Assembly (NCBI RefSeq): GCF_900113875.1
Contig: NZ_FORA01000006.1
Coordinates: forward strand, 53,501 to 117,500
Origin: Jannaschia pohangensis
GTDB taxonomy: Bacteria > Pseudomonadota > Alphaproteobacteria > Rhodobacterales > Rhodobacteraceae
Direction of reading: 5' to 3'
DNA length: 64,000 nt
Part shown: piece by piece, positions 52,400 to 63,210 of the stretch
How the letters are laid out: each line of letters starts with the position of its first letter
Position numbering within the stretch: the first letter of the stretch is position 1
Position numbers and translations under genes: made by a program
The notes under the pieces: model-generated
The model's database searches: none
Told to the model about the DNA's origin: nothing
Seen by the model: the letters and a program-made list of their open reading frames with translations, nothing else

Positions 52400-53374
52400 A
52401 TGCGGCAGCGCGACGATGGGCGGACGATGGCGGCGGTGCTGGTCGAGGTGCTGTTGAATGGGAGCGCGGATGAGGCTGTGATCGCGGCGGGGGCCATCCC
52501 CCTGCGCGGGAGCGGCGCGGTGGAGGATCGGGTTCGGAGTGGCCTGCGATGGGGGACGCGGGATGTACCGCGCGTGGCCGGGTCGGGTGTGGCGATCTGG
52601 ACGGAGCTTTTGTCGCCGGATGGGCATCGGCGCGAGGCGGCGTTGCAAACGCTGGATCAGGCGGCGCCCTGCGGGTTTCTGCTGGCCGTGCTGTTGCGTC
52701 GTCTGAACGATTGGGTGGTGTCCGTCAGGCTGGCCGCCAGGGCGGCGGTGCGGCGGTGTGTGGCGCGCTCGGATCCAGTGCAGGTGGCAGAGGTCGCCCT
52801 GTCGCTTCTGGTGGAGAGCCGGTCGTGGCGGCGGGATGGGTCGGGGCAGCAGGTGATCCGGGGCATTCTGGCGCAAGCCGATCTGCAAGACGCGGTTCTT
52901 CGCCGGATGTGCGATGCGTCGGCCCGTCCGGTGACCCTGGCGGCGCTGATGGTGGGAGAGGCTTTCGACGGGATATTGCCGTCATTGGCGACCGACGCCG
53001 TGGTGCCCGGCATTCGTGCCGGGGCAGTTCAGGCGCTTGCCCGGGGCGACATCCGGACCGTCGTGGGTTGGGAAAAAGTCTGGGTCGACCGGCGCTACAA
53101 TGTGTTTGCCTGGAAGCCCGTTCTGGAGGTGCGCCGGATCGTCTGCGCGCCCGCGTCGGACGCGGCGCTTCGGGATTTTGTCCGCGATCCGTCGGCCGTG
53201 GTGCGTCGCGCGTTGCTGGATGGTCTGCGGGATCGGGGCGCGCCCGAGACGCGGGACATTGCGGCGCTGTTGATCGACGACCCCTGGCCGTCGATCCGGG
53301 AGCGGGTGGCGTTCCTGCTGCGCGATCAGGAGGCGTCGCAGGCGGCCATCAACGCGGCGAAGCGGGACAGATAG
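52400..53374 (+). CDS. HEAT-repeat protein of unknown function
   Basis: A 324-residue helical protein whose repeated units, such as LNDWVVSVRLAARAAVRRCV, VVPGIRAGAVQALARGD and DDPWPSIRERVAFLLRDQ, have the spacing of HEAT repeats (Pro/Val, then Asp/Arg at fixed sites). It is Arg-rich, uses fewer preferred codons than its neighbours and has no ribosome-binding site. No enzymatic motif is seen. It may be a scaffold or nucleic-acid-binding solenoid. The last 49 nt overlap the convergent HD gene, an unusually long tail-to-tail overlap. Confidence 0.6.
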   Translation: MRQRDDGRTMAAVLVEVLLNGSADEAVIAAGAIPLRGSGAVEDRVRSGLRWGTRDVPRVAGSGVAIWTELLSPDGHRREAALQTLDQAAPCGFLLAVLLRRLNDWVVSVRLAARAAVRRCVARSDPVQVAEVALSLLVESRSWRRDGSGQQVIRGILAQADLQDAVLRRMCDASARPVTLAALMVGEAFDGILPSLATDAVVPGIRAGAVQALARGDIRTVVGWEKVWVDRRYNVFAWKPVLEVRRIVCAPASDAALRDFVRDPSAVVRRALLDGLRDRGAPETRDIAALLIDDPWPSIRERVAFLLRDQEASQAAINAAKRDR

Positions 53375-53934
53375 GCGGCGCGGGTCTCGGCCGGGGGGCG
53401 CAGGGTCAGGGACAGGCCGCCGAGTTGGCCCGGGGCGGGCTTGCCGAAGAAGCGGTCGGCCTCGGCTTCGGAAAACCCTGCGATCTGAACGGCTTCCAGC
53501 CAGGCAGAGAGTTTGTCGGCCTTCTTGATGCGTTTCTTGAGCGCCACGGGCGTCTGCGCCGGAAGGCCGAACCGCAGGTTGATCGCGGCCTGCAATCGGT
53601 CATCGAGCGCGCCGTAACCGGGGCCGACTGCGGCCTTCACCGGAGAGATCATGTCGCCGATCACATACTCCGGGGCGTCGTGCAAAAGGGCGGACAGACG
53701 GTCGCGGGCGGTCGCCGCAGGGTCGATGCGGGTCAGGATCGCCTCGACCAGAAGGGAGTGTTCGGCCACCGAATAGGGCCAGTCGCCCCGGGTCTGTCCG
53801 TTCCAGCGCGCCACGAAGGCGAGGCCGTGGGCGATATCCTCGACCTCGATATCGAGGGGCGTCGGATCCAGGAGATCCAGACGGCGACCCGACAACATCC
53901 GCTGCCATGCGCGGGGGGATTTTGGCGATTTCAT
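53326..53934 (-). CDS. HD-domain phosphohydrolase (YfbR-like)
   Basis: A 202-residue HD-superfamily hydrolase. Metal ligands are in WPYSVAEHSLLV and LLHDAPEYVIGDMISPVK. The pattern resembles 5'-deoxynucleotidase YfbR and related bacterial proteins, so a nucleotide monophosphatase role is likely but not shown. The C-terminal end is antisense to the last 49 nt of the HEAT-repeat gene. No close ribosome-binding site. Confidence 0.85.
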   Translation of the reverse strand: MKSPKSPRAWQRMLSGRRLDLLDPTPLDIEVEDIAHGLAFVARWNGQTRGDWPYSVAEHSLLVEAILTRIDPAATARDRLSALLHDAPEYVIGDMISPVKAAVGPGYGALDDRLQAAINLRFGLPAQTPVALKKRIKKADKLSAWLEAVQIAGFSEAEADRFFGKPAPGQLGGLSLTLRPPAETRAAYLSRFAALMAACDAS

Positions 53935-54057
53935 GGCTTTTTCTGGCCCTTGGGGGTGGTGCGCACTCAGATGACCTCTACTATCAGGCGCAAGAGCAAG
54001 AAAAGAGCAGTGAGTCGAAGCGGTGCGTGAACGCGTGCCTTATGATGGAGTCTGCCG

Positions 54058-54369
54058 ATGAACACCCGCCTCGCTATCCTGAGTGCTGCCCTTTTCCCGA
54101 TCCTGAATACGCTGTCTGCGCCCGCGCAGGCCGAGCTGGCCAATTGCGCCGCGCGCGAAGTCGTCATCGGACGGCTGGCCGACGATTACGGCGAGGTGTT
54201 TCAGGGCGGCGGTCTTCAGGGGGCGAATGCGATGTTCGAGATCTGGGTGGCCGATGGCGGGACCTGGACGCTGCTTCTGACCGACTCGATGGGCCTGTCG
54301 TGCATCATCGCGGCGGGGACCGACTGGCAGCCGGGGATGGAACAGAAGGTGTCGGCCGGCGATTTGTGA
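54058..54369 (+). CDS. Small secreted protein of unknown function
   Basis: A 103-residue protein with a signal peptide cut after PAQA. The mature 78 residues carry two cysteines (NCAAREVV and LSCIIAAG), probably disulfide-bonded, and a beta-rich pattern (MFEIWVADGGTWTLLLTD). I recall similar proteins in Rhodobacteraceae but no named family. A GGAG site is well placed. The 123 nt upstream hold no gene; ahcY begins 91 nt downstream. Confidence 0.75.
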   Translation: MNTRLAILSAALFPILNTLSAPAQAELANCAAREVVIGRLADDYGEVFQGGGLQGANAMFEIWVADGGTWTLLLTDSMGLSCIIAAGTDWQPGMEQKVSAGDL

Positions 54370-54402
54370 CCGGGTCCGTTCAACCTTGGGTCTGATGTCG
54401 CA

Positions 54403-54431
54403 TTGAGGGTTTTGCGTTCCGGTGCTAGGGG
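54403..54431 (+). promoter_or_regulatory. Candidate ahcY promoter
   Basis: TTGAGG (54403-54408) and TAGGGG (54426-54431) are 17 nt apart, 29 nt before the ahcY start. The -35 matches the alphaproteobacterial housekeeping pattern; the -10 is weak. Confidence 0.35.
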
Positions 54432-54460
54432 CCGCGCATCACCTGATCAGGGACACGGAC

Positions 54461-55846
54461 ATGACCGACTATATCGTCAAGAACATCGACCTCGCCGCCT
54501 ATGGCCGCAAGGAACTGGACATCGCGGAAACGGAGATGCCGGGCCTGATGGCCCTGCGCACCGAATATGGCGAAGCGAAACCGCTGAAGGGTGCGCGCAT
54601 CGTCGGAAGCCTGCACATGACGATCCAGACGGCGGTTCTGATCGAAACGCTGGTCGAGCTTGGCGCGGATGTGCGCTGGGCCTCGTGCAACATCTTTTCG
54701 ACCCAGGACCATGCGGCGGCGGCCATCGCGGCGGGCGGAACGCCGGTCTTTGCGATCAAGGGCCAGACCCTGACCGAGCATTGGGATTACCTGGACCGGT
54801 CGTTCATGTTCCCCGACGGGCCGAACATGATCCTGGACGACGGGGGCGATGCCACGCTCTACGTGCTGCTGGGTGCGCGCGCCGAGGCCGGAGAAGACAT
54901 CATCCCCGTCCCGACCTCCGAAGAGGAAGAGGTGATCAAGGCGCAGATCAAGAAGCGCATGGCGGCAAGCCCCGGCTGGTTCACCAAGACGCGCGACGCG
55001 ATCAAGGGCGTGTCCGAGGAAACCACGACCGGCGTTCACCGCCTCTATGATCTGCACAAGAAGGGTCAGCTGCCCTTCCCGGCGATCAACGTGAACGATT
55101 CCGTGACCAAGTCGAAGTTCGACAACAAGTACGGCTGCAAGGAATCGCTGGTCGACGGGATCCGCCGCGCCACCGATACGATGATGGCGGGCAAGGTTGC
55201 CGTGGTCATGGGCTACGGCGATGTGGGCAAGGGCTCGGCCGCGTCGCTGAAAGGGGCCGGCGCGCGCGTCATCGTGACCGAGGTCGACCCGATCTGCGCG
55301 CTTCAGGCGGCGATGGACGGCTTTCAGGTGACCACGCTTGAGGATGTCGTCAGCACGGCGGACATCTTTGTGACAACCACCGGCAACAAGGACGTCATCC
55401 GGATCGAGCACATGCGCGAGATGAAGGACATGGCGATCGTCGGCAACATCGGCCACTTCGACAACGAGATTCAGGTGGCGAGCCTGAAGAACCACAAGTG
55501 GACGAATATCAAGGAACAGGTGGACATGATCGAGATGCCGTCGGGCAATCGCATCATCCTGTTGTCCGAAGGTCGCCTGCTGAACCTGGGCAACGCCACG
55601 GGCCACCCGTCGTTCGTGATGTCGGCCAGCTTCACCAACCAGGTGTTGGCGCAGATCGAGCTTTGGACCAAGGGCGAGGAATATGCGCCCGGCGTCTACA
55701 TCCTGCCCAAGCATCTGGACGAGAAGGTCGCGCGTCTGCATCTGGACCGGATCGGCGTGAAGCTGACCAAGATGGACCCCGAGCAGGCCGCTTATATCGG
55801 CGTGTCGCCGGACGGGCCCTTCAAGCCGGAGCACTACCGCTACTGA
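54461..55846 (+). CDS. ahcY: S-adenosylhomocysteinase
   Basis: A 461-residue AhcY, which splits S-adenosylhomocysteine into adenosine and homocysteine and so relieves product inhibition of methyltransferases. It has the NAD-binding [18 protein letters not shown], catalytic [16 protein letters not shown] and [17 protein letters not shown], and the extra about 40-residue insertion (GAEAGEDI-like region with [14 protein letters not shown]) typical of bacterial and plant forms. It ends with the conserved [10 protein letters not shown] strong terminator follows. Confidence 0.97.
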   Translation: MTDYIVKNIDLAAYGRKELDIAETEMPGLMALRTEYGEAKPLKGARIVGSLHMTIQTAVLIETLVELGADVRWASCNIFSTQDHAAAAIAAGGTPVFAIKGQTLTEHWDYLDRSFMFPDGPNMILDDGGDATLYVLLGARAEAGEDIIPVPTSEEEEVIKAQIKKRMAASPGWFTKTRDAIKGVSEETTTGVHRLYDLHKKGQLPFPAINVNDSVTKSKFDNKYGCKESLVDGIRRATDTMMAGKVAVVMGYGDVGKGSAASLKGAGARVIVTEVDPICALQAAMDGFQVTTLEDVVSTADIFVTTTGNKDVIRIEHMREMKDMAIVGNIGHFDNEIQVASLKNHKWTNIKEQVDMIEMPSGNRIILLSEGRLLNLGNATGHPSFVMSASFTNQVLAQIELWTKGEEYAPGVYILPKHLDEKVARLHLDRIGVKLTKMDPEQAAYIGVSPDGPFKPEHYRY

Positions 55847-55868
55847 CGGCTGACCATCGGCTGAAATT

Positions 55869-55904
55869 GGCCGCGTTCCCGCAGACCGAGGGCGCGGCCT
55901 TTTT
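55869..55904 (+). terminator. Terminator of ahcY
   Basis: GGCCGCG and CGCGGCC pair across a 17-nt loop and are followed by TTTTT, 23 nt after the ahcY stop. Confidence 0.75.
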
Positions 55905-56047
55905 GCGCCGATGCGACTCGGGCGTTTCGGCGGGGGAAGGCGCGGCGGGGCTTGCGGGACAGGGTGGCCTTTCCTTGTCGGTCGCGTTGGCGGACCGTTT
56001 GTCGACGGGTCAATCATGCCCGGAGTGTCGACAAGGAGACTCAACCA

Positions 56048-56515
56048 ATGCGATTTTCCCCAATCCTGCCCATGGGGGCTGTTCTTCTGACCCTTTCCGC
56101 CCTGCCGATTGCGGCACAGGACCAGACACCTGCGACCGGAGGATACGGTGCCTTTGCCGATATCGCCGTGTCCGATCTGGTCGGGCTGAATGTCCTGACG
56201 AATTCCGGCGAGAACGTCGGCGAGATCGAAACGCTTGTGAAGGCGAGCGCCGATGGCGACGTGATGGCGGTTCTGGGGATCGGTGGCTTCCTGGGATTCG
56301 GCGAACATGACGTGGCCGTACCGCTGACCGAATTGGCCCCGGCGGAGGGGGCGGTGCTGTTGCAGAGCCTGGACCTGGCCACGCTGGAAGGGATGCCCGC
56401 TTATGACGGCGCGGGCGAGGCCCTGCCGATGAATACCACCGTGGCGGGCGATGTGCTGGAAGAGGAAATCCTTCCCGTGGCGCCCGAAGGCGGCGACGCG
56501 ACGATCAGTCAGTAG
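56048..56515 (+). CDS. Secreted PRC-barrel domain protein
   Basis: A 155-residue exported protein: signal peptide MRFSPILPMGAVLLTLSALPIAAQ, then a PRC-barrel (about 35-105; DLVGLNVLTNSGENVGEIETLV and DVAVPLTELAP) and an acidic tail. PRC-barrels are small beta-barrel adaptors. Periplasmic versions in Rhodobacterales and Rhizobiales are common but uncharacterised. A strong AAGGAG site supports the ATG at 56048. It is flanked by terminators on both sides, so it is monocistronic. Confidence 0.85.
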   Translation: MRFSPILPMGAVLLTLSALPIAAQDQTPATGGYGAFADIAVSDLVGLNVLTNSGENVGEIETLVKASADGDVMAVLGIGGFLGFGEHDVAVPLTELAPAEGAVLLQSLDLATLEGMPAYDGAGEALPMNTTVAGDVLEEEILPVAPEGGDATISQ

Positions 56516-56539
56516 ATCCGATTGCAGGCAAGATCGGGA

Positions 56540-56561
56540 GGCCCCCGAAACGGGGGCCTTT
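56540..56561 (+). terminator. Terminator after the PRC-barrel gene
   Basis: GGCCCCCG and CGGGGGCC form a perfect 8-bp stem with an AAA loop, followed by TTTCGT. It lies 25 nt after the stop codon. Confidence 0.8.
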
Positions 56562-56595
56562 CGTCTGACCGGAATGCAGGGCACGAAGGGCCGCA

Positions 56596-57306
56596 ATGGC
56601 CCGCCTGTCTCGCATTCTGGGGCGCATCACTGTGCGCCTGTCCATCCTGGCTCTGCTCCTTTGGGGCGGATGGTGGGCGTTGATGGACCCCGACTCGCCT
56701 TTGCCCCCGGGTTGGAACCCGCTGGAACCGCTGGACGTGGCGGCCCCCGAAACATGGTTGACCGGCATGAAATTGCGCAAGGCCTTGGGCAGTGACGCGA
56801 CCTGCCTTGCCGCCCTCGACACCGGCGCCGCCTATTCCCGGATGGAGCCGCTGGAGGCCGGGGCGTGCAGTGTCGGCAACCGCGTGATGCTGTCGTCGGT
56901 CGGAGGGGCGGCGATCGATCCGGTCGAGACGAGTTGCGCCATCGCCCTGCGCTCCGCCATGTGGGAGCGTCACGCGCTGCGCGACGCCGCCGCCGACCTT
57001 GGCGCGCCCGTTGCCCGCATCCTGCATCAGGGCAGCTATAATTGCCGCCCCATCCGGGGGAGTTCGGCGCGTCTGAGCACCCATGCGACCGCCGAAGCCT
57101 GGGATGTGCGCGGGGTCGTTCTGGCCGATGGCCGACAGCTGAGCCTGTTGGATGGCTGGGACGGGAGCGGGGCCGAAGCCGCTTTTTGGCGTGCGGCGCG
57201 GGATGGGGCGTGCACATGGTTCGCGACGGTTCTGGGGCCCGACTACAACGACTTGCATGCCGACCATTTCCACCTGCAATCGCGGGGATGGGGGCTGTGC
57301 CGATGA
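56596..57306 (+). CDS. Extensin-like C-terminal domain protein
   Basis: A 236-residue protein with an N-terminal membrane anchor or signal (about 10-30) and an extensin-like C domain (Pfam 06904 type) covering the rest. The pattern GSYNCRPIRG, then LSTHATAEAWDVRGVVLADG and TVLGPDYNDLHADHFHLQ, includes histidines and aspartates placed like a LAS-type (D-Ala-D-Ala metallopeptidase) zinc site. A cell-envelope peptidase role is therefore suspected, but no member is well studied. An AAGGG site precedes the ATG. Confidence 0.85.
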   Translation: MARLSRILGRITVRLSILALLLWGGWWALMDPDSPLPPGWNPLEPLDVAAPETWLTGMKLRKALGSDATCLAALDTGAAYSRMEPLEAGACSVGNRVMLSSVGGAAIDPVETSCAIALRSAMWERHALRDAAADLGAPVARILHQGSYNCRPIRGSSARLSTHATAEAWDVRGVVLADGRQLSLLDGWDGSGAEAAFWRAARDGACTWFATVLGPDYNDLHADHFHLQSRGWGLCR

Positions 57307-57409
57307 GGCCTGCCCAACTTTTGCTTTATTTTCCGGCCTGACCCGGCAATCATGATCCGAGGCGCGGAATTGCGTCCTGGAATGAGATCTAGCTGGGGAC
57401 AGATATACT

Positions 57410-57751
57410 ATGAGCAAGCGTGATGACCTGATCGCGAAGTACGCCGACGATCTGAAGAACAAGATGGGCATGGCCCCTGACATGGACCTGTTGACCAAGG
57501 TGACCATCGGCTGCGGCCCGTCGATCTATAACGCGGACAGCGCGACCGTCGCCGCGGGCCAGCCCAAGGAGCTGGAGACGGTGAAGAACAATTTCCTCAT
57601 CAAGAAGCTGGGCCTGTCGGACGGACCCAAGCTGGATGAAGCGATCAATGCCGTGATCGAGAAATACGGCAAGTCGGAGCGCAACAAGTATCGTGCGGTC
57701 GTCTATTACGCGCTGACCAAGCATTTCGGAAAGGAAAGCGTCTACGGCTGA
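57410..57751 (+). CDS. DUF2853 family protein
   Basis: A 113-residue soluble, helical protein of family DUF2853, from MSKRDDLIAKYADDLKNKMG to KYRAVVYYALTKHFGKESVY. Structures show an all-alpha fold, but no function is established. Abundant preferred codons suggest that it is well expressed. A GGGGACAGA sequence lies upstream of the ATG. Confidence 0.88.
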   Translation: MSKRDDLIAKYADDLKNKMGMAPDMDLLTKVTIGCGPSIYNADSATVAAGQPKELETVKNNFLIKKLGLSDGPKLDEAINAVIEKYGKSERNKYRAVVYYALTKHFGKESVYG

Positions 57752-57965
57752 GGCCGAAGTCGGTTTCCGGGGTCGAAAGACCCGTCTGATACGGGGTTTC
57801 CCCGGTCAGGAACGGGCGTCGCCTGCGAGGGGTCGGCGCCCGCTTTCTGTTGGCGGCCGGTCTTGCCGCCGCGCTCTGCTCTCCCCATTTCAATCTGAAA
57901 GGTCCGTGAGATGCCGTGCCCGTTCGGGGCGGTGAAAGTCGGATGCTTGTAGAAGGAGAGACGAT
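57752..57965. other. Intergenic region upstream of clpB
   Basis: No gene is seen in these 214 nt. A GGGGTTTCCCC-type inverted repeat lies near 57799, and the sigma-32-like promoter for clpB lies at 57862-57890. The AGAAGGAGA ribosome-binding site of clpB is at the right-hand end. Confidence 0.6.
57862..57890 (+). promoter_or_regulatory. Candidate heat-shock (RpoH) promoter of clpB
   Basis: CTTGCC (57862-57867) and CCCCATTT (57883-57890) are 15 nt apart. This is close to the sigma-32 consensus (CTTGAA, 11-16 nt, CCCCATNT) and lies 76 nt before clpB, a classic RpoH target. Confidence 0.55.
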
Positions 57966-60581
<2,616 letters not shown>

Positions 60582-60589
60582 TCCCGGAG

Positions 60590-60617
60590 AGCCCCGCTTC
60601 GTGCGGGGCTTTTCTTT
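60590..60617 (+). terminator. Terminator of clpB
   Basis: AGCCCCGC and GCGGGGCT form a perfect 8-bp stem with the stable loop TTCGT, followed by TTTCTTT, 9 nt after the stop codon. Confidence 0.88.
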
Positions 60618-60876
60618 GGGGATGCGGCAAATTGGGGCCTGTGGTTGAGACTGTTCCTGCCGCCGCTACGTCATACACACGCGGATCGAGAAGCATTGGT
60701 TTTTGAAAAAAGACCGAGGTTTCAAGGGTGATGGCGGATTTTCAGGCGGAAAACCGCCCCGAATTGACCCGCGCGTGGAATTATTTCCCACATTTGTGAA
60801 CCAAAGGATTTCTGGCGCGTATTGCTTGTAACGCTTCGCAGAACGGAGCGTCTGAATACCAACACGGAGAGATCAT
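60618..60876. other. Intergenic region before the fasciclin gene
   Basis: No coding sequence is seen here. The stretch is A+T-richer than its surroundings. It contains a bulged hairpin at 60733-60758 (GGCGG-A-TTTTC, 5-nt loop, GAAAACCGCC) and a near-palindrome GTGGAATTATTTCCCAC at 60775-60791. One of these may be a regulator site for the fasciclin gene, whose promoter must lie here. Confidence 0.45.
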
Positions 60877-61356
60877 ATGTTTCGCAGAACCTTCCTTGCC
60901 CTGACCGCAGCGACCGCCCTTTCGAGCGCTGCTTATGCCCAGGAAATGGACATCGTCGACACCGCAGCCGGTGCAGGCTCCTTCGGGACGCTGCTGGCCG
61001 CCGCCACCGCCGCCGGTCTGGTCGACACGTTGAAGAGCGAAGGCCCCTTCACCGTCTTCGCGCCGACCGACGACGCCTTTGCCGCGCTGCCCGAGGGCAC
61101 CGTCGAAAACCTGCTGCTGCCCGAGAACAAGGATCAGCTGACCGCGATCCTGCTCTATCATGTCGTGCCCGGCAAAGTGATGTCGACCGACCTGTCGGAC
61201 GGCCTCGAGGCGACGACCGCCAGCGAGCAGACGCTGACCATCGGCATCGACGGCGAGACCGTGACCGTGTCCGGTGCCACCGTGACGGCGGCCGACATCG
61301 AAGCCAGCAACGGCGTTATCCACGTCATCGACAGCGTGCTGCTGCCCGAAGGTTGA
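60877..61356 (+). CDS. Secreted fasciclin-domain protein
   Basis: A 159-residue exported protein: signal peptide cut after SAAYA and one FAS1 domain with the two signature blocks, [19 protein letters not shown] and the H-containing [11 protein letters not shown], ending in [13 protein letters not shown]. Bacterial fasciclin proteins serve in adhesion, matrix or symbiosis; this one is small and likely periplasmic or extracellular. The GGAGAGATC site is well placed. A terminator follows directly, so it is monocistronic. Confidence 0.92.
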   Translation: MFRRTFLALTAATALSSAAYAQEMDIVDTAAGAGSFGTLLAAATAAGLVDTLKSEGPFTVFAPTDDAFAALPEGTVENLLLPENKDQLTAILLYHVVPGKVMSTDLSDGLEATTASEQTLTIGIDGETVTVSGATVTAADIEASNGVIHVIDSVLLPEG

Positions 61357-61375
61357 TTTCTTAACCGGTTGAACG

Positions 61376-61404
61376 AAAAAGGGTGCCCCAAGGGGCGCCC
61401 TTTT
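61376..61404 (+). terminator. Terminator of the fasciclin gene
   Basis: GGGTGCCCC and GGGGCGCCC pair (one G-T wobble) in a stem flanked by AAAAA upstream and TTTT downstream, 19 nt after the stop codon. Confidence 0.8.
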
Positions 61405-61588
61405 GCGTTGACCCTTCCGTGGATTGGTCAGGTCGGTTCGGGTTCGATCAGACGGTGTTGGACGCCGATCACATTGCTCCCGAGGTCAGGGGCGGCCGCA
61501 ACACAAGGCCGTGTCCAAATCAGCGCCGCAGTTGCGGATCGGGAGGCTCTGCGGGCATGGTCGGTCGACGCAACAGGAGATCCGTCCG

Positions 61589-63100
61589 ATGATCATGCTT
61601 GAGTGGACTGGCTGGGTCCTGGAAATTCTGGCCCTTGGCTTCGTCGTCGCGGTCGGGGTCCTGGCGGCGCTCGGTTTGGTCCTGTTCGTGATCGACCGGA
61701 CCCAGACCGAGGATGCCATCCGCCGCAACTATCCGGTCATCGGCCGTTTCCGGCACATCTTTTCCGAATTGGGCGAGTTCTTCCGCCAGTATTTCTTTGC
61801 CATGGACCGGGAAGAACTTCCGTTCAACCGGGCGCAGCGGGAATGGGTCAAGCGGGCGTCGGATGCCAAGGGCAACACGGTCGCCTTCGGGTCGACCCGA
61901 AACATCGCCGTGCCGGGCACGCCGCTTTTCGTGAACGCGCCCTTTCCACCGCTCGACCAGCAGGCCGCCAAGACCGAACCGATGGTGATCGGGTCGGGGG
62001 CCCGGACGCCCTATACCGCGATGTCGATCTTCAATCTGTCCGGCATGTCCTATGGCGCGATCTCCAAGCCGGCGGTTCAGGCGCTAAGCCGGGGCTGCAA
62101 GGAAGCGGGCATCTGGATGAACACGGGGGAAGGTGGCCTGAGCTCGTATCACCTGGAAGGGGGATGCGACATCGTCTTCCAGATCGGGACGGCGAAATTC
62201 GGGGTTCGCGACGAGGAGGGGAACCTGTCGGACGAAAAGCTGCGCGAAGTGGCGGCCCATGAACAGGTTCGGATGTTCGAGCTGAAGCTGGCGCAGGGGG
62301 CGAAGCCCGGCAAGGGTGGCATCCTGCCCGCCGAAAAGGTGAACGCGGAAATCGCGGCGATCCGGGGGCTGAAGGTCGGTCAGGCCGGGATCAGCCCCAA
62401 CCGTCACGCGGATGCGGCCAATACCGAAGAGCTGCTCGATCTGATCGGGCGCATCCGCGAGGTGACGGGCAAGCCCGTGGGCATCAAGACGGTCGGCGGA
62501 TCGGAAGAGCCGTTCACCGAGCTGTTCGATGCCATCGCGCGGCGGGGTTTCGACAGCGCGCCCGATTTCATCACCATCGATGGCGGTGAGGGTGGGACGG
62601 GTGCGGCGCCGATGCCATTGATCGATCTAGTCGGTATGTCCATTCGGGAGTCGCTGCCGATGGTCAGTGGGCTGCGCGATGCGGCGAGGCTGAAGGATCG
62701 CATCCGGTTGATCGCCTCGGGCAAGCTGGTGAACCCCGGCGATATCGCCTGGGCCCTGGCGGCGGGCGCGGATTTCGTCGTGTCGGCCCGGGGGTTCATG
62801 TTCAGCCTGGGCTGTATCCAGGCGCTCAAGTGCAACAAGAACACCTGCCCGACCGGCATCACCACCCATGACCCGCGGTTCCAGAAGGGCCTGGTGGTCG
62901 AGGACAAGTGGCGCAAGGTCGCCCATTACGCCCAGGGCATCGTGAAAGAGGTCGAGGTGATCGCCCATTCCGTCGGGGTGACGGAACCACGGCAGATGCG
63001 GCGCAGACATGTCCGGCTTGTTCAGGCCGACGGGCGGTCGATCCCGATGCATCTGGTCTATCCGCGCCCCGAACCCGATGTGCGGGCCGCCGCCGAGTGA
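61589..63100 (+). CDS. Membrane-anchored glutamate synthase-family FMN oxidoreductase
   Basis: A 503-residue protein of the FMN-binding glutamate synthase-related family (stand-alone GltB-like central domain). One membrane helix (about 8-36) precedes the TIM-barrel FMN domain: FNLSGMSYGAISKPAVQAL, the GEGGLSSYH loop, ITIDGGEGGTGAAPMPLID and the cluster-binding CIQALKCNKNTCPTGI (three cysteines, probably a [3Fe-4S] cluster). It lacks the amidotransferase and GltD parts. Its real reaction is unknown; a membrane-bound electron-transfer dehydrogenase is plausible. AGGAGA lies 8 nt before the ATG at 61589. Confidence 0.88.
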   Translation: MIMLEWTGWVLEILALGFVVAVGVLAALGLVLFVIDRTQTEDAIRRNYPVIGRFRHIFSELGEFFRQYFFAMDREELPFNRAQREWVKRASDAKGNTVAFGSTRNIAVPGTPLFVNAPFPPLDQQAAKTEPMVIGSGARTPYTAMSIFNLSGMSYGAISKPAVQALSRGCKEAGIWMNTGEGGLSSYHLEGGCDIVFQIGTAKFGVRDEEGNLSDEKLREVAAHEQVRMFELKLAQGAKPGKGGILPAEKVNAEIAAIRGLKVGQAGISPNRHADAANTEELLDLIGRIREVTGKPVGIKTVGGSEEPFTELFDAIARRGFDSAPDFITIDGGEGGTGAAPMPLIDLVGMSIRESLPMVSGLRDAARLKDRIRLIASGKLVNPGDIAWALAAGADFVVSARGFMFSLGCIQALKCNKNTCPTGITTHDPRFQKGLVVEDKWRKVAHYAQGIVKEVEVIAHSVGVTEPRQMRRRHVRLVQADGRSIPMHLVYPRPEPDVRAAAE

Positions 63101-63210
63101 CCGACGGATCGGGCCCGTCTTACATTGTCGTGAACCGATGACGTTTTCCGCCGTTGGTTTCCTTATATGAGATAAGAGATCATTCGAAGCCCGACTGACA
63201 AGGAAGACCG

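Noticed and set aside
52549..54030. A second long plus-strand frame across the HEAT and HD genes
   Set aside because: It is a GC-rich shadow frame with low-complexity Gly/Arg sequence; it runs over the convergent overlap and has no domain features.
54370..54460. SAH riboswitch before ahcY
   Set aside because: The leader is short, and I could not find the conserved SAH riboswitch core in it.
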